This document shows positions 57,407 through 64,000 of a DNA stretch of 64,000 bases, piece after piece. This DNA is from Hyphomonadaceae bacterium. Lineage in GTDB: Bacteria > Pseudomonadota > Alphaproteobacteria > Caulobacterales > Aquidulcibacteraceae. The notes beneath the pieces were generated by a model that worked only from the letters and a program-made list of their open reading frames with translations, had not been told where the DNA came from and did no database searches. The stretch lies in assembly GCA_019636095.1 (NCBI GenBank), contig JAHBYF010000010.1:62001-126000 (forward strand). The letters run 5' to 3'. Position numbers and translations under genes: made by a program. Every line of letters starts with the position of its first letter. Position 1 is the stretch's first letter.

Positions 57407-58108
57407 CTATGCTTTCCATTCGATAGCCATGTCGACGGCGCGCAGATCGAGCTTCGAACTTGGGATCGCGGACTCCATGTAGAGTCGCACGATGTCAGTG
57501 CGCTGCATCGGCGAGTCAGTCTGCACGTCCTTGATCTCACCGGCAGCGAATTGCGCGAAACTCTGCGCCACCGAACCGAACACATACATCAGCAACAGCG
57601 GATCGAGGTTAAGTTCCAAGAAGCGCGCCAACAGCCAGGGCCCATGCTTACGCACGGCCTCGGCAGGCGGCTCGGTGACGCGGTAGCGCGTGTCAATGCG
57701 CGGCCTACCGAAATCTGGCGAGCCAACCTCCTTCGCGGCCCGCCTTGCGATCTCTTGCGGTTTGATCTTGTCGCCAATTTTGGGATCGTTCGCGGCGCCA
57801 GCCGAGAGGTTCCAGAATGACGGCGAGTTCTCGCTGCCTTCCAACAGACAAGCATTGATCGCATCGCCGAAATAGTAATGGTCGCCCGCCTTGGTGGAGA
57901 TTTCGACGAGTGTTGTTTCGGTCTGCGGAATCACGCCGAAGCGCAGCATGGCGCGCGCCTGCACTTGCGCAAAAATCCCTGCCAGTGCGCCAAGCGCGCT
58001 GACGCCGTTCGCCGCATTCAAAACCCCGGTTTTCTTGTCGCGATATGTCGCCAAAACATAGCCGCCCACCTCGGCAGTGCATGCTCTCACAATCTCTTCA
58101 GTGCTCAT
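57407..58108 (-). CDS. Conserved hypothetical protein
   Basis: The product has 233 residues. No signal peptide is seen; one stretch (AANGVSALGALAGIFAQVQA) is only moderately hydrophobic. Other visible segments are MSTEEIVRACTAEVGGYVLA, KAGDHYYFGDAINACLLEGS, FWNLSAGAANDPKIGDKI and LDPLLLMYVFGSVAQSFAQ. I do not recognise a family. It is likely cytoplasmic. It lies 31 bases upstream of map on the same strand and is separated from rplA by a strong terminator. Confidence 0.62.
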   Translation of the reverse strand: MSTEEIVRACTAEVGGYVLATYRDKKTGVLNAANGVSALGALAGIFAQVQARAMLRFGVIPQTETTLVEISTKAGDHYYFGDAINACLLEGSENSPSFWNLSAGAANDPKIGDKIKPQEIARRAAKEVGSPDFGRPRIDTRYRVTEPPAEAVRKHGPWLLARFLELNLDPLLLMYVFGSVAQSFAQFAAGEIKDVQTDSPMQRTDIVRLYMESAIPSSKLDLRAVDMAIEWKA

Positions 58109-58133
58109 GATCTCGGCCTAGCACGACGCAAAC

Positions 58134-58163
58134 AAAAACGCCCCGGCTTTCGCCAGGGCGTTT
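58134..58163 (-). terminator. Rho-independent terminator of rplKA
   Basis: On the minus strand AAACGCCC pairs with GGGCGTTT (genome positions 58156-58163 and 58136-58143), with an inner TGGC-GAAA-GCCG hairpin part, followed by TTTTTGTTT. It stands about 25 bases after the rplA stop and ends the rplKA transcript. Confidence 0.85.
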
Positions 58164-58185
58164 CAGTGCTCAGTTGGCGCAGTAC

Positions 58186-58917
58186 TTACGACGCAGAAGC
58201 CGCGATCGCGGCGGCAGGATCAAGACGTACGCCCGGACCCATCGTCGTCGACAAAGCAACCTTCTTCACGAACGTGCCCTTCGCGCCCGACGGCTTCGCT
58301 TTCGCAACCGCATCCACGAACGCCTTGGCGTTCTGCAGAATTTGCTCTTCGCTGAAGCTCGCCTTGCCGATGCCGGCGTGGATGATGCCGGCCTTTTCGA
58401 CGCGGAATTCGACAGCGCCGCCCTTAGCGTCGGCGACGGCCTTCTTCACGTCCATGGTCACGGTGCCGACCTTCGGGTTCGGCATCAGGCCGCGCGGGCC
58501 GAGCACCTTACCGAGACGGCCGACGAGGGCCATCATGTCCGGCGTCGCGATCAAGCGATCGAAATCGATCTTGCCGCTGTTGACGGTCTCGAACAGGTCC
58601 TGCTCGCCGACGATGTCGGCGCCAGCGGCCTTTGCTTCCTCAGCCTTGGCGCCCTTCGCGAACACCGCAACGCGCGCAGTGCGGCCCGTGCCGTTCGGCA
58701 ACGAGCAAACGCCACGAACTTGCTGATCCGGATACTTCGGGTCGACACCCAGGTTCATCGCGATCTCGACAGTTTCGTCGAACTTCGCGCTGGCGCGGGC
58801 TTTGATCAGCTTCACGGCTTCATCGAGCGTGTGGAGCTTGCGCGGGTCGATGCCGGCATGGCTGACAGCCATACGCTTGGTGACGCCCGGCGTTTTCTTC
58901 TTCGAAGCTTGTGCCAT
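58186..58917 (-). CDS. rplA: 50S ribosomal protein L1
   Basis: This protein of the ribosomal L1 stalk binds 23S rRNA and, in many bacteria, its own mRNA. The product has 243 residues. Visible blocks are LDEAVKLIKARASAKFDETV, LPNGTGRTARVAVFAKG, GRLGKVLGPRGLMPNPKVGT and the end ALSTTMGPGVRLDPAAA. It starts 5 bases after the rplK stop, so the two are co-translated; a terminator follows, and rplJ does not come next as it does in most bacteria. Confidence 0.98.
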   Translation of the reverse strand: MAQASKKKTPGVTKRMAVSHAGIDPRKLHTLDEAVKLIKARASAKFDETVEIAMNLGVDPKYPDQQVRGVCSLPNGTGRTARVAVFAKGAKAEEAKAAGADIVGEQDLFETVNSGKIDFDRLIATPDMMALVGRLGKVLGPRGLMPNPKVGTVTMDVKKAVADAKGGAVEFRVEKAGIIHAGIGKASFSEEQILQNAKAFVDAVAKAKPSGAKGTFVKKVALSTTMGPGVRLDPAAAIAASAS

Positions 58918-58922
58918 CTGAT

Positions 58923-59369
58923 TTAGCCCACCACTTCCACGCCCATCGAACGGGCAGTGCCGGCGATCATTTTCGCGGCTTGATCCAGGTCAGCGGCGTT
59001 CAGATCTTTCTGCTTCGCCTTCGCGATTTCCTTGCACTGAGCCATCGTGATCTTGCCAACAGTGTTGACGCCCGGCGTCTTCGAGCCCGAGCCCGGCTTC
59101 TTCGCCGTCGGAAGCTTCGCAGCCTTCTTGATCAGGAACGACGCCGGCGGCGTCTTGATCTCGAAGGTGAAGGACTTGTCTTGGTAATAGGTAATAACGA
59201 CCGGGCACGGATCGCCCTTCGGCATGTCCTGTGTGCGGGCGTTAAAGCCCTTGCAGAATTCCATGATGTTGAGGCCGCGCTGACCGAGCGCAGGACCGAT
59301 TGGAGGTGACGGGTTGGCAGCGCCAGCCGGCACCTGGAGCTTAATCTGCCCCAGTACCTTTTTAGCCAT
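58923..59369 (-). CDS. rplK: 50S ribosomal protein L11
   Basis: It forms the GTPase-associated centre and is needed for the stringent response (RelA activation). The product has 148 residues. Visible blocks are GQIKLQVPAGAANPSPPIGP, ALGQRGLNIMEFCKGFNART and the C-terminal IAGTARSMGVEVVG. GAGAGG lies 6 bases before the ATG. A promoter and a leader hairpin precede it. The usual upstream neighbours secE and nusG are not here. Confidence 0.98.
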   Translation of the reverse strand: MAKKVLGQIKLQVPAGAANPSPPIGPALGQRGLNIMEFCKGFNARTQDMPKGDPCPVVITYYQDKSFTFEIKTPPASFLIKKAAKLPTAKKPGSGSKTPGVNTVGKITMAQCKEIAKAKQKDLNAADLDQAAKMIAGTARSMGVEVVG

Positions 59370-59404
59370 TTTGGCCTCTCGCTTAACGCCGGACGATCGC
59401 TAGA

Positions 59405-59510
59405 CCGCCCGACCTGAGTGGGTGCGTGGTCCGGGCGGCCCAAATGGACTTTGAGGGCCCCTCCCACGCGGGAAGGCGGGGCGTATAGCGGAAGCGCAAC
59501 GGCTTGTCGA
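59405..59510 (-). promoter_or_regulatory. Promoter and leader hairpin of rplKA
   Basis: On the minus strand TCGACA (59510-59505) and TATACG (59487-59482) are 17 bases apart and make a good sigma-70 promoter. The leader then contains CCGCCCG (read 59438-59432) pairing with CGGGCGG (59411-59405), 35-70 bases before the rplK start. A leader hairpin is where L1 binds in known rplKA messages; L1 control here is inferred. Confidence 0.6.
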
Positions 59511-59518
59511 CTGGGCCC

Positions 59519-60973
59519 TCAGCGCCGCCCCGGTGCTGCTACCTGCGCTACCCATGCCTCCAGCTCGGGCGTGTTAGAGATATCCGCATCGTAGCGGATT
59601 TCCGGCTCATAAGGCCCCATCTGGGCAGGGCTCGAGGGCGAGAATGCCTGCAAGGTCGAAAAATAGGAGAGCCCTGATGGCAGCCGCTCCTCGCGGACTT
59701 CCATGTAGTGGGTGGCGGCGTCGGTGGCCTGACCCACGTGCAGCGCGCCTAGGCGGCGGAACATATCCGTGACGATCAGGCACGAACTGAAGCAGGTGTT
59801 GTCCGTCAGCAAGACGATGCGCCCACTGGCGACCTGCGCCGGCGCCCGGTCTGGCGCGGCGCGGTCACTGCCGCAGGCGACTCGGCCAGTGAATTCTTCC
59901 CCACTTGCTTGCGCCCGCTCAGCACGGCGCACCAATTCACGCATCCCACGGGCGAAATCCGGATTGCTCACCGCGAAGCGCGTCACATAGCTCCGCATCG
60001 TCTCCAGATTGCGCGGCGAAACCCGCCATGTCGTGCTGCAATCCTCGCCGCCGCCGCGATAGACCTGATTGAACCGCGCCTCGCCGAACAGAACACGCGC
60101 AATCTGGGCGCCGTAGTCGCTGTTGCCGCCGCCATTGCCGCGCATGTCGAGCACGACCACCGGCGCCGCGCGCAACTGCGCTTGCTGCTCACGCACTTGT
60201 GCGACCACCGCCGTTGCTTCATCATCCAGGCTCTGCAGCGCAATCCACATGCCGCCATCGAACGGACGCACGCCGTACCCCGCCGCGCCACGATTGAGCG
60301 CTGGTCGAACCAGTGACGACAACTCGGTGCGCTGGATCTCGCGCCATTGCAGCGTGTACAAAATGCGCCTCGGACCGCGTATAAACTCACATTGCGTCGG
60401 ACGCAGCACGAACGGATTGCCGCCATCAATAAGTAAGGTCGGCGCACGTTGAATGCGCTGCGCTTCGATCGACCACACCGCGCTGAAGCCGCCGAGCTTT
60501 TGCTCAGCAAAATCGTTCGCCGAGACGCCGTCGCACGAGAGCAAGGTCGCACCTTCGAGCGAGGCGCCCTCTTCCGCGCCCTGATGTGAGAACACTACGT
60601 AGCTATCGCCGCGCCGTGTTATGATGAGTCCGGCCCATTGCGTCGTGCTCCCCAGATAGGGGCTGCGCCACCATATGTGCTTGTCACCGGCGACATTGGC
60701 GAAGCCCGCCATGGTCGCGAAATACCCCTCAATCGTCCGCACCTGCTCGGCGCGCTGCAATGCCAGCACCCGTCCCGCCTCAAGCCGCTCGCGAAAGTCC
60801 ATGTCGTTGATTGTTCGCGACAACGCCGGATGATCTTCCGTCAGCAACTGGTACGCCGCCTCGACGTCCGCGCGTGTAATGTCTCGCCAGGACGCAGCGG
60901 TGTTTGCACTCTGCGCTACCGCCGAACTCACCGTCGCGCACACCAAGGCAAACGCCAAAATCAGACGCTTCAT
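59519..60973 (-). CDS. S41-family-like exported peptidase
   Basis: The product has 484 residues. A purine-rich GGGGGA stands about 7 bases before the ATG. A signal peptide (MKRLILAFALVCATVSSAVA) leads to a domain like the C-terminal processing protease core: VVVLDMRGNGGGNSDYGAQI and, later, RIVLLTDNTCFSSCLIVTDM, where the nucleophile Ser is expected. No obvious PDZ domain was seen. It should act in the periplasm on unknown substrates. It reads toward rplK, whose promoter starts right after its stop. Confidence 0.83.
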   Translation of the reverse strand: MKRLILAFALVCATVSSAVAQSANTAASWRDITRADVEAAYQLLTEDHPALSRTINDMDFRERLEAGRVLALQRAEQVRTIEGYFATMAGFANVAGDKHIWWRSPYLGSTTQWAGLIITRRGDSYVVFSHQGAEEGASLEGATLLSCDGVSANDFAEQKLGGFSAVWSIEAQRIQRAPTLLIDGGNPFVLRPTQCEFIRGPRRILYTLQWREIQRTELSSLVRPALNRGAAGYGVRPFDGGMWIALQSLDDEATAVVAQVREQQAQLRAAPVVVLDMRGNGGGNSDYGAQIARVLFGEARFNQVYRGGGEDCSTTWRVSPRNLETMRSYVTRFAVSNPDFARGMRELVRRAERAQASGEEFTGRVACGSDRAAPDRAPAQVASGRIVLLTDNTCFSSCLIVTDMFRRLGALHVGQATDAATHYMEVREERLPSGLSYFSTLQAFSPSSPAQMGPYEPEIRYDADISNTPELEAWVAQVAAPGRR

Positions 60974-61232
60974 CGAACATCCCCCATCGCGGAAGCCTGC
61001 CGTAGAACCTGCTATCCAGTAAACTGGGTGCGATTAGATGATGCGCACTGCACGCTCCACAGATGCACAAAGGCCAAATTGCAAGCCTGCCGGTCGTCCC
61101 GAAATGCCAGCCGCTCATCAACTTGGCTCCGCCGCTCGGCCCAACCACGCCGCCGAACACGGCGCCGACGCTGCGGCTGGCTGCCAGATTGTGCCAAAGC
61201 CCCGATCCTCGACTTGAAAGGAATCTCCCACA

Positions 61233-63011
61233 ATGCGCCGACGCGACCTGCTGACTGGACTTGCTGCCACAACCTTGGCTGCTGGCGCGCCGCCTGCCGA
61301 AGCGCGAGCCGTTCGGCGCGTGAGACCGGGCGATCCCGGCTGGCCAAGCGAGGCCGAGTGGGAACGCTTGGGGCGTCGCGTTGACGGAAACCTAGTCCAG
61401 CCAGGCTCGCTCTATGGGACCTGCACGGAAGATGTCGCCGGAGTTCCGTGCCGGGCCTTGCTGCCAAACCTGCGCAACCCGTTCTTCATTGGCGACCAGG
61501 CTGGCGGCACCCAGGTATCCGGCTGGCTCGACGCCTGGGCGCCAGCGGTCAGCCCCTACGCCGTGGCCGCACACTCGACCGCAGACGTCGTCGCCGCCGT
61601 GAACTTTGCACGCCGGCACAATTTGCGCGTGGCGGTCAAAGGCGGCGGCCACTCGTATCAGGGCACCTCGAATGCCCCGGACTCGCTTCTCATCTGGTTG
61701 CACCCGATGCAGGCGATCACCATGCACGACGCCTTCACGCCACAAGGCGGCAGCGAGGCGACGCCGGCGGTGAGCATCGAAGCGGGCGCGCTCTGGATCC
61801 AAGCCTACGACATCGTCAGCGTTCAGAATGGCCGATACGCACAAGGCGGCGGCTGCACCACAGTGGGTGTCGCCGGACACATTCAAAGCGGCGGTTATGG
61901 CTCATTCTCGAAGCGCTACGGCACCGCAGCCGGCAACCTTCTGGAAGCAGAGGTTGTTACCGCTGACGGACGCGTGCGCGTTTGCAACGAGCGGCGCAAC
62001 AGCGATCTGTTCTGGGCGCTCAAGGGCGGCGGCGGCGGCTCGTTCGGAGTCATAACGCGCGTCACCGTGCGCACGTACGAATTGCCTGAGCATTTCGGCT
62101 GGGCCTCCGGTGTAATCAAAGCCAACTCGGACGCCGCCTACCGCCGGCTCATCACCGAATTCATTTCCTTCTACGCCATCGCCCTCTTCAATCCACATTG
62201 GGGCGAGCAAGCCCATTTCAGACCGAACAACACGTTTGAAATGTCGTTTGTCAGCCAAGGTTTGAGCACGGCGGAATCGCGCGAAGTCTGGGCGCCGTTC
62301 CTGGCCTGGATCGCGGCGTCGCCAGCCGACTACGAGATCGTAGAAGAGATTGACGTGGGCGCCGGCGATGCGCGCCGCTGGTGGGACACCAGCTATCATC
62401 GCGAGCACACGACCTCGATGCATTTCGATCCGCGGCCCGGCGCGGCACCGCTCAACGGCTGGTGGTCCGGCGACGGCGATCAAGTCAGCATGTTCCTGCA
62501 TGCCTACGACTCGATTTGGCTCCCACAATCACTGCTGCAGGCGGATCAACAAGAGCGCCTGGTCGACGCACTTTTTCGCGCGAGCCGCGCCCACAGCCTT
62601 GGTCTGCATTTCAACAAGGGCTTGGCCGGGGGCGATGTGCAGGCTTGCGCACATGCACGCACCACCGCGACAAATCCAGGCGCCGTCGACGCCTTCGCGC
62701 TCGCGATCATCGCGGACGGCGGACCACCGCCCTATCTGCATATTCCCGGCTACGAAGCCGACCTCAACGAAGCACACGCAGACGCCGAAGCCGTTGGCCG
62801 TGCGGCGGCGGCCATCCGCGCATCTGGTGATAGCGGCTCCTACGTTTCAGAAAGCGATTACTTCAACGAATCATGGCGCGAGGCTTTTTGGGGCCGCAAT
62901 TATCCGCGCCTTCTCGCAATCAAACGCCGCTACGATCCAAACGGCCTGTTCATCGTCCATCACGGCGTCGGCAGTGAGGACTGGAGCGCCGATGGCTTCA
63001 CACCAGCATAG
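61233..63011 (+). CDS. Exported FAD-binding oxidoreductase with BBE domain (bicovalent FAD type)
   Basis: The product has 592 residues. The N-terminus is a Tat-like signal (MRRRDLLTGLAATTLAAGAP, twin Arg followed by D-L-L). The PCMH-type FAD domain shows VAVKGGGHSYQGTSN with H140 and GGGCTTVGVAGHIQSGGYG with C208, the two residues that hold FAD covalently in berberine-bridge-enzyme-like oxidases. GGGGGSFGVITRVTVR follows. The C-terminal BBE motif is WREAFWGRNYPRLLAIKRRY. It likely oxidises sugars or alcohols with O2 in the periplasm; the substrate is open. AAGGA precedes the ATG. Confidence 0.9.
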   Translation: MRRRDLLTGLAATTLAAGAPPAEARAVRRVRPGDPGWPSEAEWERLGRRVDGNLVQPGSLYGTCTEDVAGVPCRALLPNLRNPFFIGDQAGGTQVSGWLDAWAPAVSPYAVAAHSTADVVAAVNFARRHNLRVAVKGGGHSYQGTSNAPDSLLIWLHPMQAITMHDAFTPQGGSEATPAVSIEAGALWIQAYDIVSVQNGRYAQGGGCTTVGVAGHIQSGGYGSFSKRYGTAAGNLLEAEVVTADGRVRVCNERRNSDLFWALKGGGGGSFGVITRVTVRTYELPEHFGWASGVIKANSDAAYRRLITEFISFYAIALFNPHWGEQAHFRPNNTFEMSFVSQGLSTAESREVWAPFLAWIAASPADYEIVEEIDVGAGDARRWWDTSYHREHTTSMHFDPRPGAAPLNGWWSGDGDQVSMFLHAYDSIWLPQSLLQADQQERLVDALFRASRAHSLGLHFNKGLAGGDVQACAHARTTATNPGAVDAFALAIIADGGPPPYLHIPGYEADLNEAHADAEAVGRAAAAIRASGDSGSYVSESDYFNESWREAFWGRNYPRLLAIKRRYDPNGLFIVHHGVGSEDWSADGFTPA

Positions 63012-63020
63012 GATATGAAC

Positions 63021-63197
63021 TCAGGAGCCGATAAGGCCGCCAAGAATGCCGGCCACCGCGCCCATCACCGTCACCCATAGGTTCGCGATCAAGCCACCGA
63101 CGATGGTCGCGAACCCGGGCACGAGCATCACAATCGCGAGCACGAAGAACACCGCGATAATCGCGATACCAAGAAAGCTTCCACGCGCCGTCTTCAA
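63021..63197 (-). CDS. Small glycine-rich membrane protein, coupled to the MprF-like gene
   Basis: The product has 58 residues from a TTG at 63197 with GGGAGAGG just upstream. The TTG overlaps the TGA of the preceding gene (TTGA), so translation is coupled. Two membrane segments are visible (FLGIAIIAVFFVLAIVMLVP and IVGGLIANLWVTVMGAVAGI). A longer ATG frame to 63314 lies fully inside the upstream gene and is less likely. Function is unknown; it may assist the lysyltransferase. Confidence 0.6.
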   Translation of the reverse strand: MKTARGSFLGIAIIAVFFVLAIVMLVPGFATIVGGLIANLWVTVMGAVAGILGGLIGS

Positions 63198-64000
63198 GAA
63201 GCCTCTCCCACCTGAGCAATTGTTTGACGCGGTCCGTTCGTAAGCATCGCAACTTCTGCCAGAACGATTGGGAGCGTCCACGAACCCGACGACGCAAGAT
63301 AACGCGGCTCCCATCGCGGATCGAACTTGTCCTTGAACGCACGCAATCCTTTGAAGCCGTAAAATTGCTCACCGCGCTCGTGCACCAGTTTGCCGACGCG
63401 CGCAAATAAGGAGGCGTATTTGGCGTCTTCCGCCAAACCGGCGAGCGGCGCCATCCCGAGATCAAAGCTCTCCAACCCTTGGGTCTGAGCCCACAAGAGG
63501 ATTTCGGTGAACAGGAAATCCATCAGACCGTTCGGTGTGTTTTTGGGATCGTGGCGCATAAGGTCGACAGCGCCGCGCTTGCGATCCGCCGTTAGCCAAA
63601 TGTTTGCGAACGCAACGATGTGCCCGTGGATGCGCGCTATCGCAACGGGGTGGCGTGACAGATAGCTCGGATCGAACGCTCCAAGGGAGAACGCCTTCTC
63701 GCGACCACCGTGCGCCTCAAGCCATGCATCAGAAACCGGCCGCAAAGCCTCCCACAGGGCTGGCGCATGCGGCGGCTCGACTACCTCGAACACCGCCCCT
63801 TCACGCTCAACAAACTTGCGCCGCGCCGAGCGCAACTTCTGCCGTGCCGATCCGGCGAGAGAAAAATCCTTCAGATCGACAATCGCGTTTTCACCGATTT
63901 TCTCGACGCGAAAATTCAGATCGAGCAGATCCGGCAACAAATCCGGTGGCGCCGAATACACAACCGGTCGCAGGGACAAACGCTCCGCTTCGGTTCGCAA
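63194..64000 (-). CDS. Phosphatidylglycerol lysyltransferase-type (MprF/LpiA C-terminal) protein, 5' end outside window
   Basis: The C-terminal 268 residues of a DUF2156/LPG-synthase domain protein are visible; the frame is open to the window edge. Visible blocks are FRVEKIGENAIVDLKDFSLA, KLRSARRKFVEREGAVFEVV, RHPVAIARIHGHIVAFANIW, RKRGAVDLMRHDPKNTPNGL, MDFLFTEILLWAQTQG, and YGFKGLRAFKDKFDPRWEPR. MprF-type enzymes add lysine from Lys-tRNA to phosphatidylglycerol, reducing the negative charge of the membrane. Whether the membrane flippase half precedes it cannot be seen. A small membrane protein gene is coupled downstream. Confidence 0.88.
   Translation of the reverse strand: MRTEAERLSLRPVVYSAPPDLLPDLLDLNFRVEKIGENAIVDLKDFSLAGSARQKLRSARRKFVEREGAVFEVVEPPHAPALWEALRPVSDAWLEAHGGREKAFSLGAFDPSYLSRHPVAIARIHGHIVAFANIWLTADRKRGAVDLMRHDPKNTPNGLMDFLFTEILLWAQTQGLESFDLGMAPLAGLAEDAKYASLFARVGKLVHERGEQFYGFKGLRAFKDKFDPRWEPRYLASSGSWTLPIVLAEVAMLTNGPRQTIAQVGEAS

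Overview
The window is a stretch of an alphaproteobacterial chromosome. It is GC-rich and very densely coded. Grounds for the assignment are the sequences of DnaG, RpoD, RpoB/RpoC, CarB and the ribosomal proteins, the trxB-LysR pair, the greA-ELM1 pair, and many Caulobacterales/Hyphomonadaceae-style small envelope proteins. A relative of Hyphomonadaceae or Caulobacterales is the best guess; genus cannot be read from the sequence alone. No tRNA, rRNA, CRISPR array, prophage or insertion sequence was recognised.

Layout. 0-4.9 kb: the end of carA, an outer-membrane protein, a 2-hydroxyacid dehydrogenase, small membrane/envelope proteins and a SIMPL protein. 4.9-8.9 kb: dnaG and rpoD (primase and housekeeping sigma factor). 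8.9-10.5 kb: a small accessory islet with an Mrr-type restriction endonuclease, a palindromic repeat pair and about 550 bp of hairpin-dense DNA without a credible gene. 10.5-18.3 kb: single metabolic and envelope genes, including a TetR regulator with a clear double operator, an N-acyl-D-amino-acid deacylase-type amidohydrolase, lipoproteins and a beta-carbonic anhydrase. 18.4-20.5 kb: an unusual TIR-like/transmembrane/TonB-C fusion, translationally coupled to panD. 20.5-22.3 kb: an orphan TadG-like von Willebrand protein. 22.4-24.9 kb: a four-gene, overlapping operon (SPFH protein, ribbon-helix-helix regulator, CPBP membrane protease, membrane zinc-ribbon protein) with a 12-bp palindrome over its promoter. 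25.0-33.4 kb: carB, greA, ELM1 protein, response regulator, trxB, MscS channel, LysR. 33.4-43.9 kb: zinc peptidase, radical SAM protein, a folB-SDR-folB pterin cluster, transporter, reductase, aminotransferase and M13 peptidase. 44.0-59.4 kb: RNA polymerase and ribosomal-stalk genes (rpoC, rpoB, rplL, rplJ, then rplA, rplK), all on the minus strand but interrupted by a 4.6-kb block of regulator, membrane, acyltransferase and map genes. 59.5-64 kb: an S41-like peptidase, a bicovalent-type FAD oxidoreductase and the end of an MprF-like lysyltransferase.

The core information-processing genes (dnaG/rpoD, rpoBC, rplKAJL, greA) and the carbamoyl-phosphate synthase subunits share the window with envelope and stress functions. 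Convergent genes are packed very tightly: of 14 convergent junctions, five overlap by exactly 4 bases and four of these share a single CTAG that is a stop codon on both strands. The points most worth following are the TIR-like/TonB fusion next to panD, the SPFH-RHH-CPBP-zinc ribbon operon with its palindromic operator, and the structured non-coding region beside the Mrr gene. Start codons were often moved inward from the longest open frame on the basis of ribosome-binding sites, signal peptides or family length; these choices are stated in each entry.
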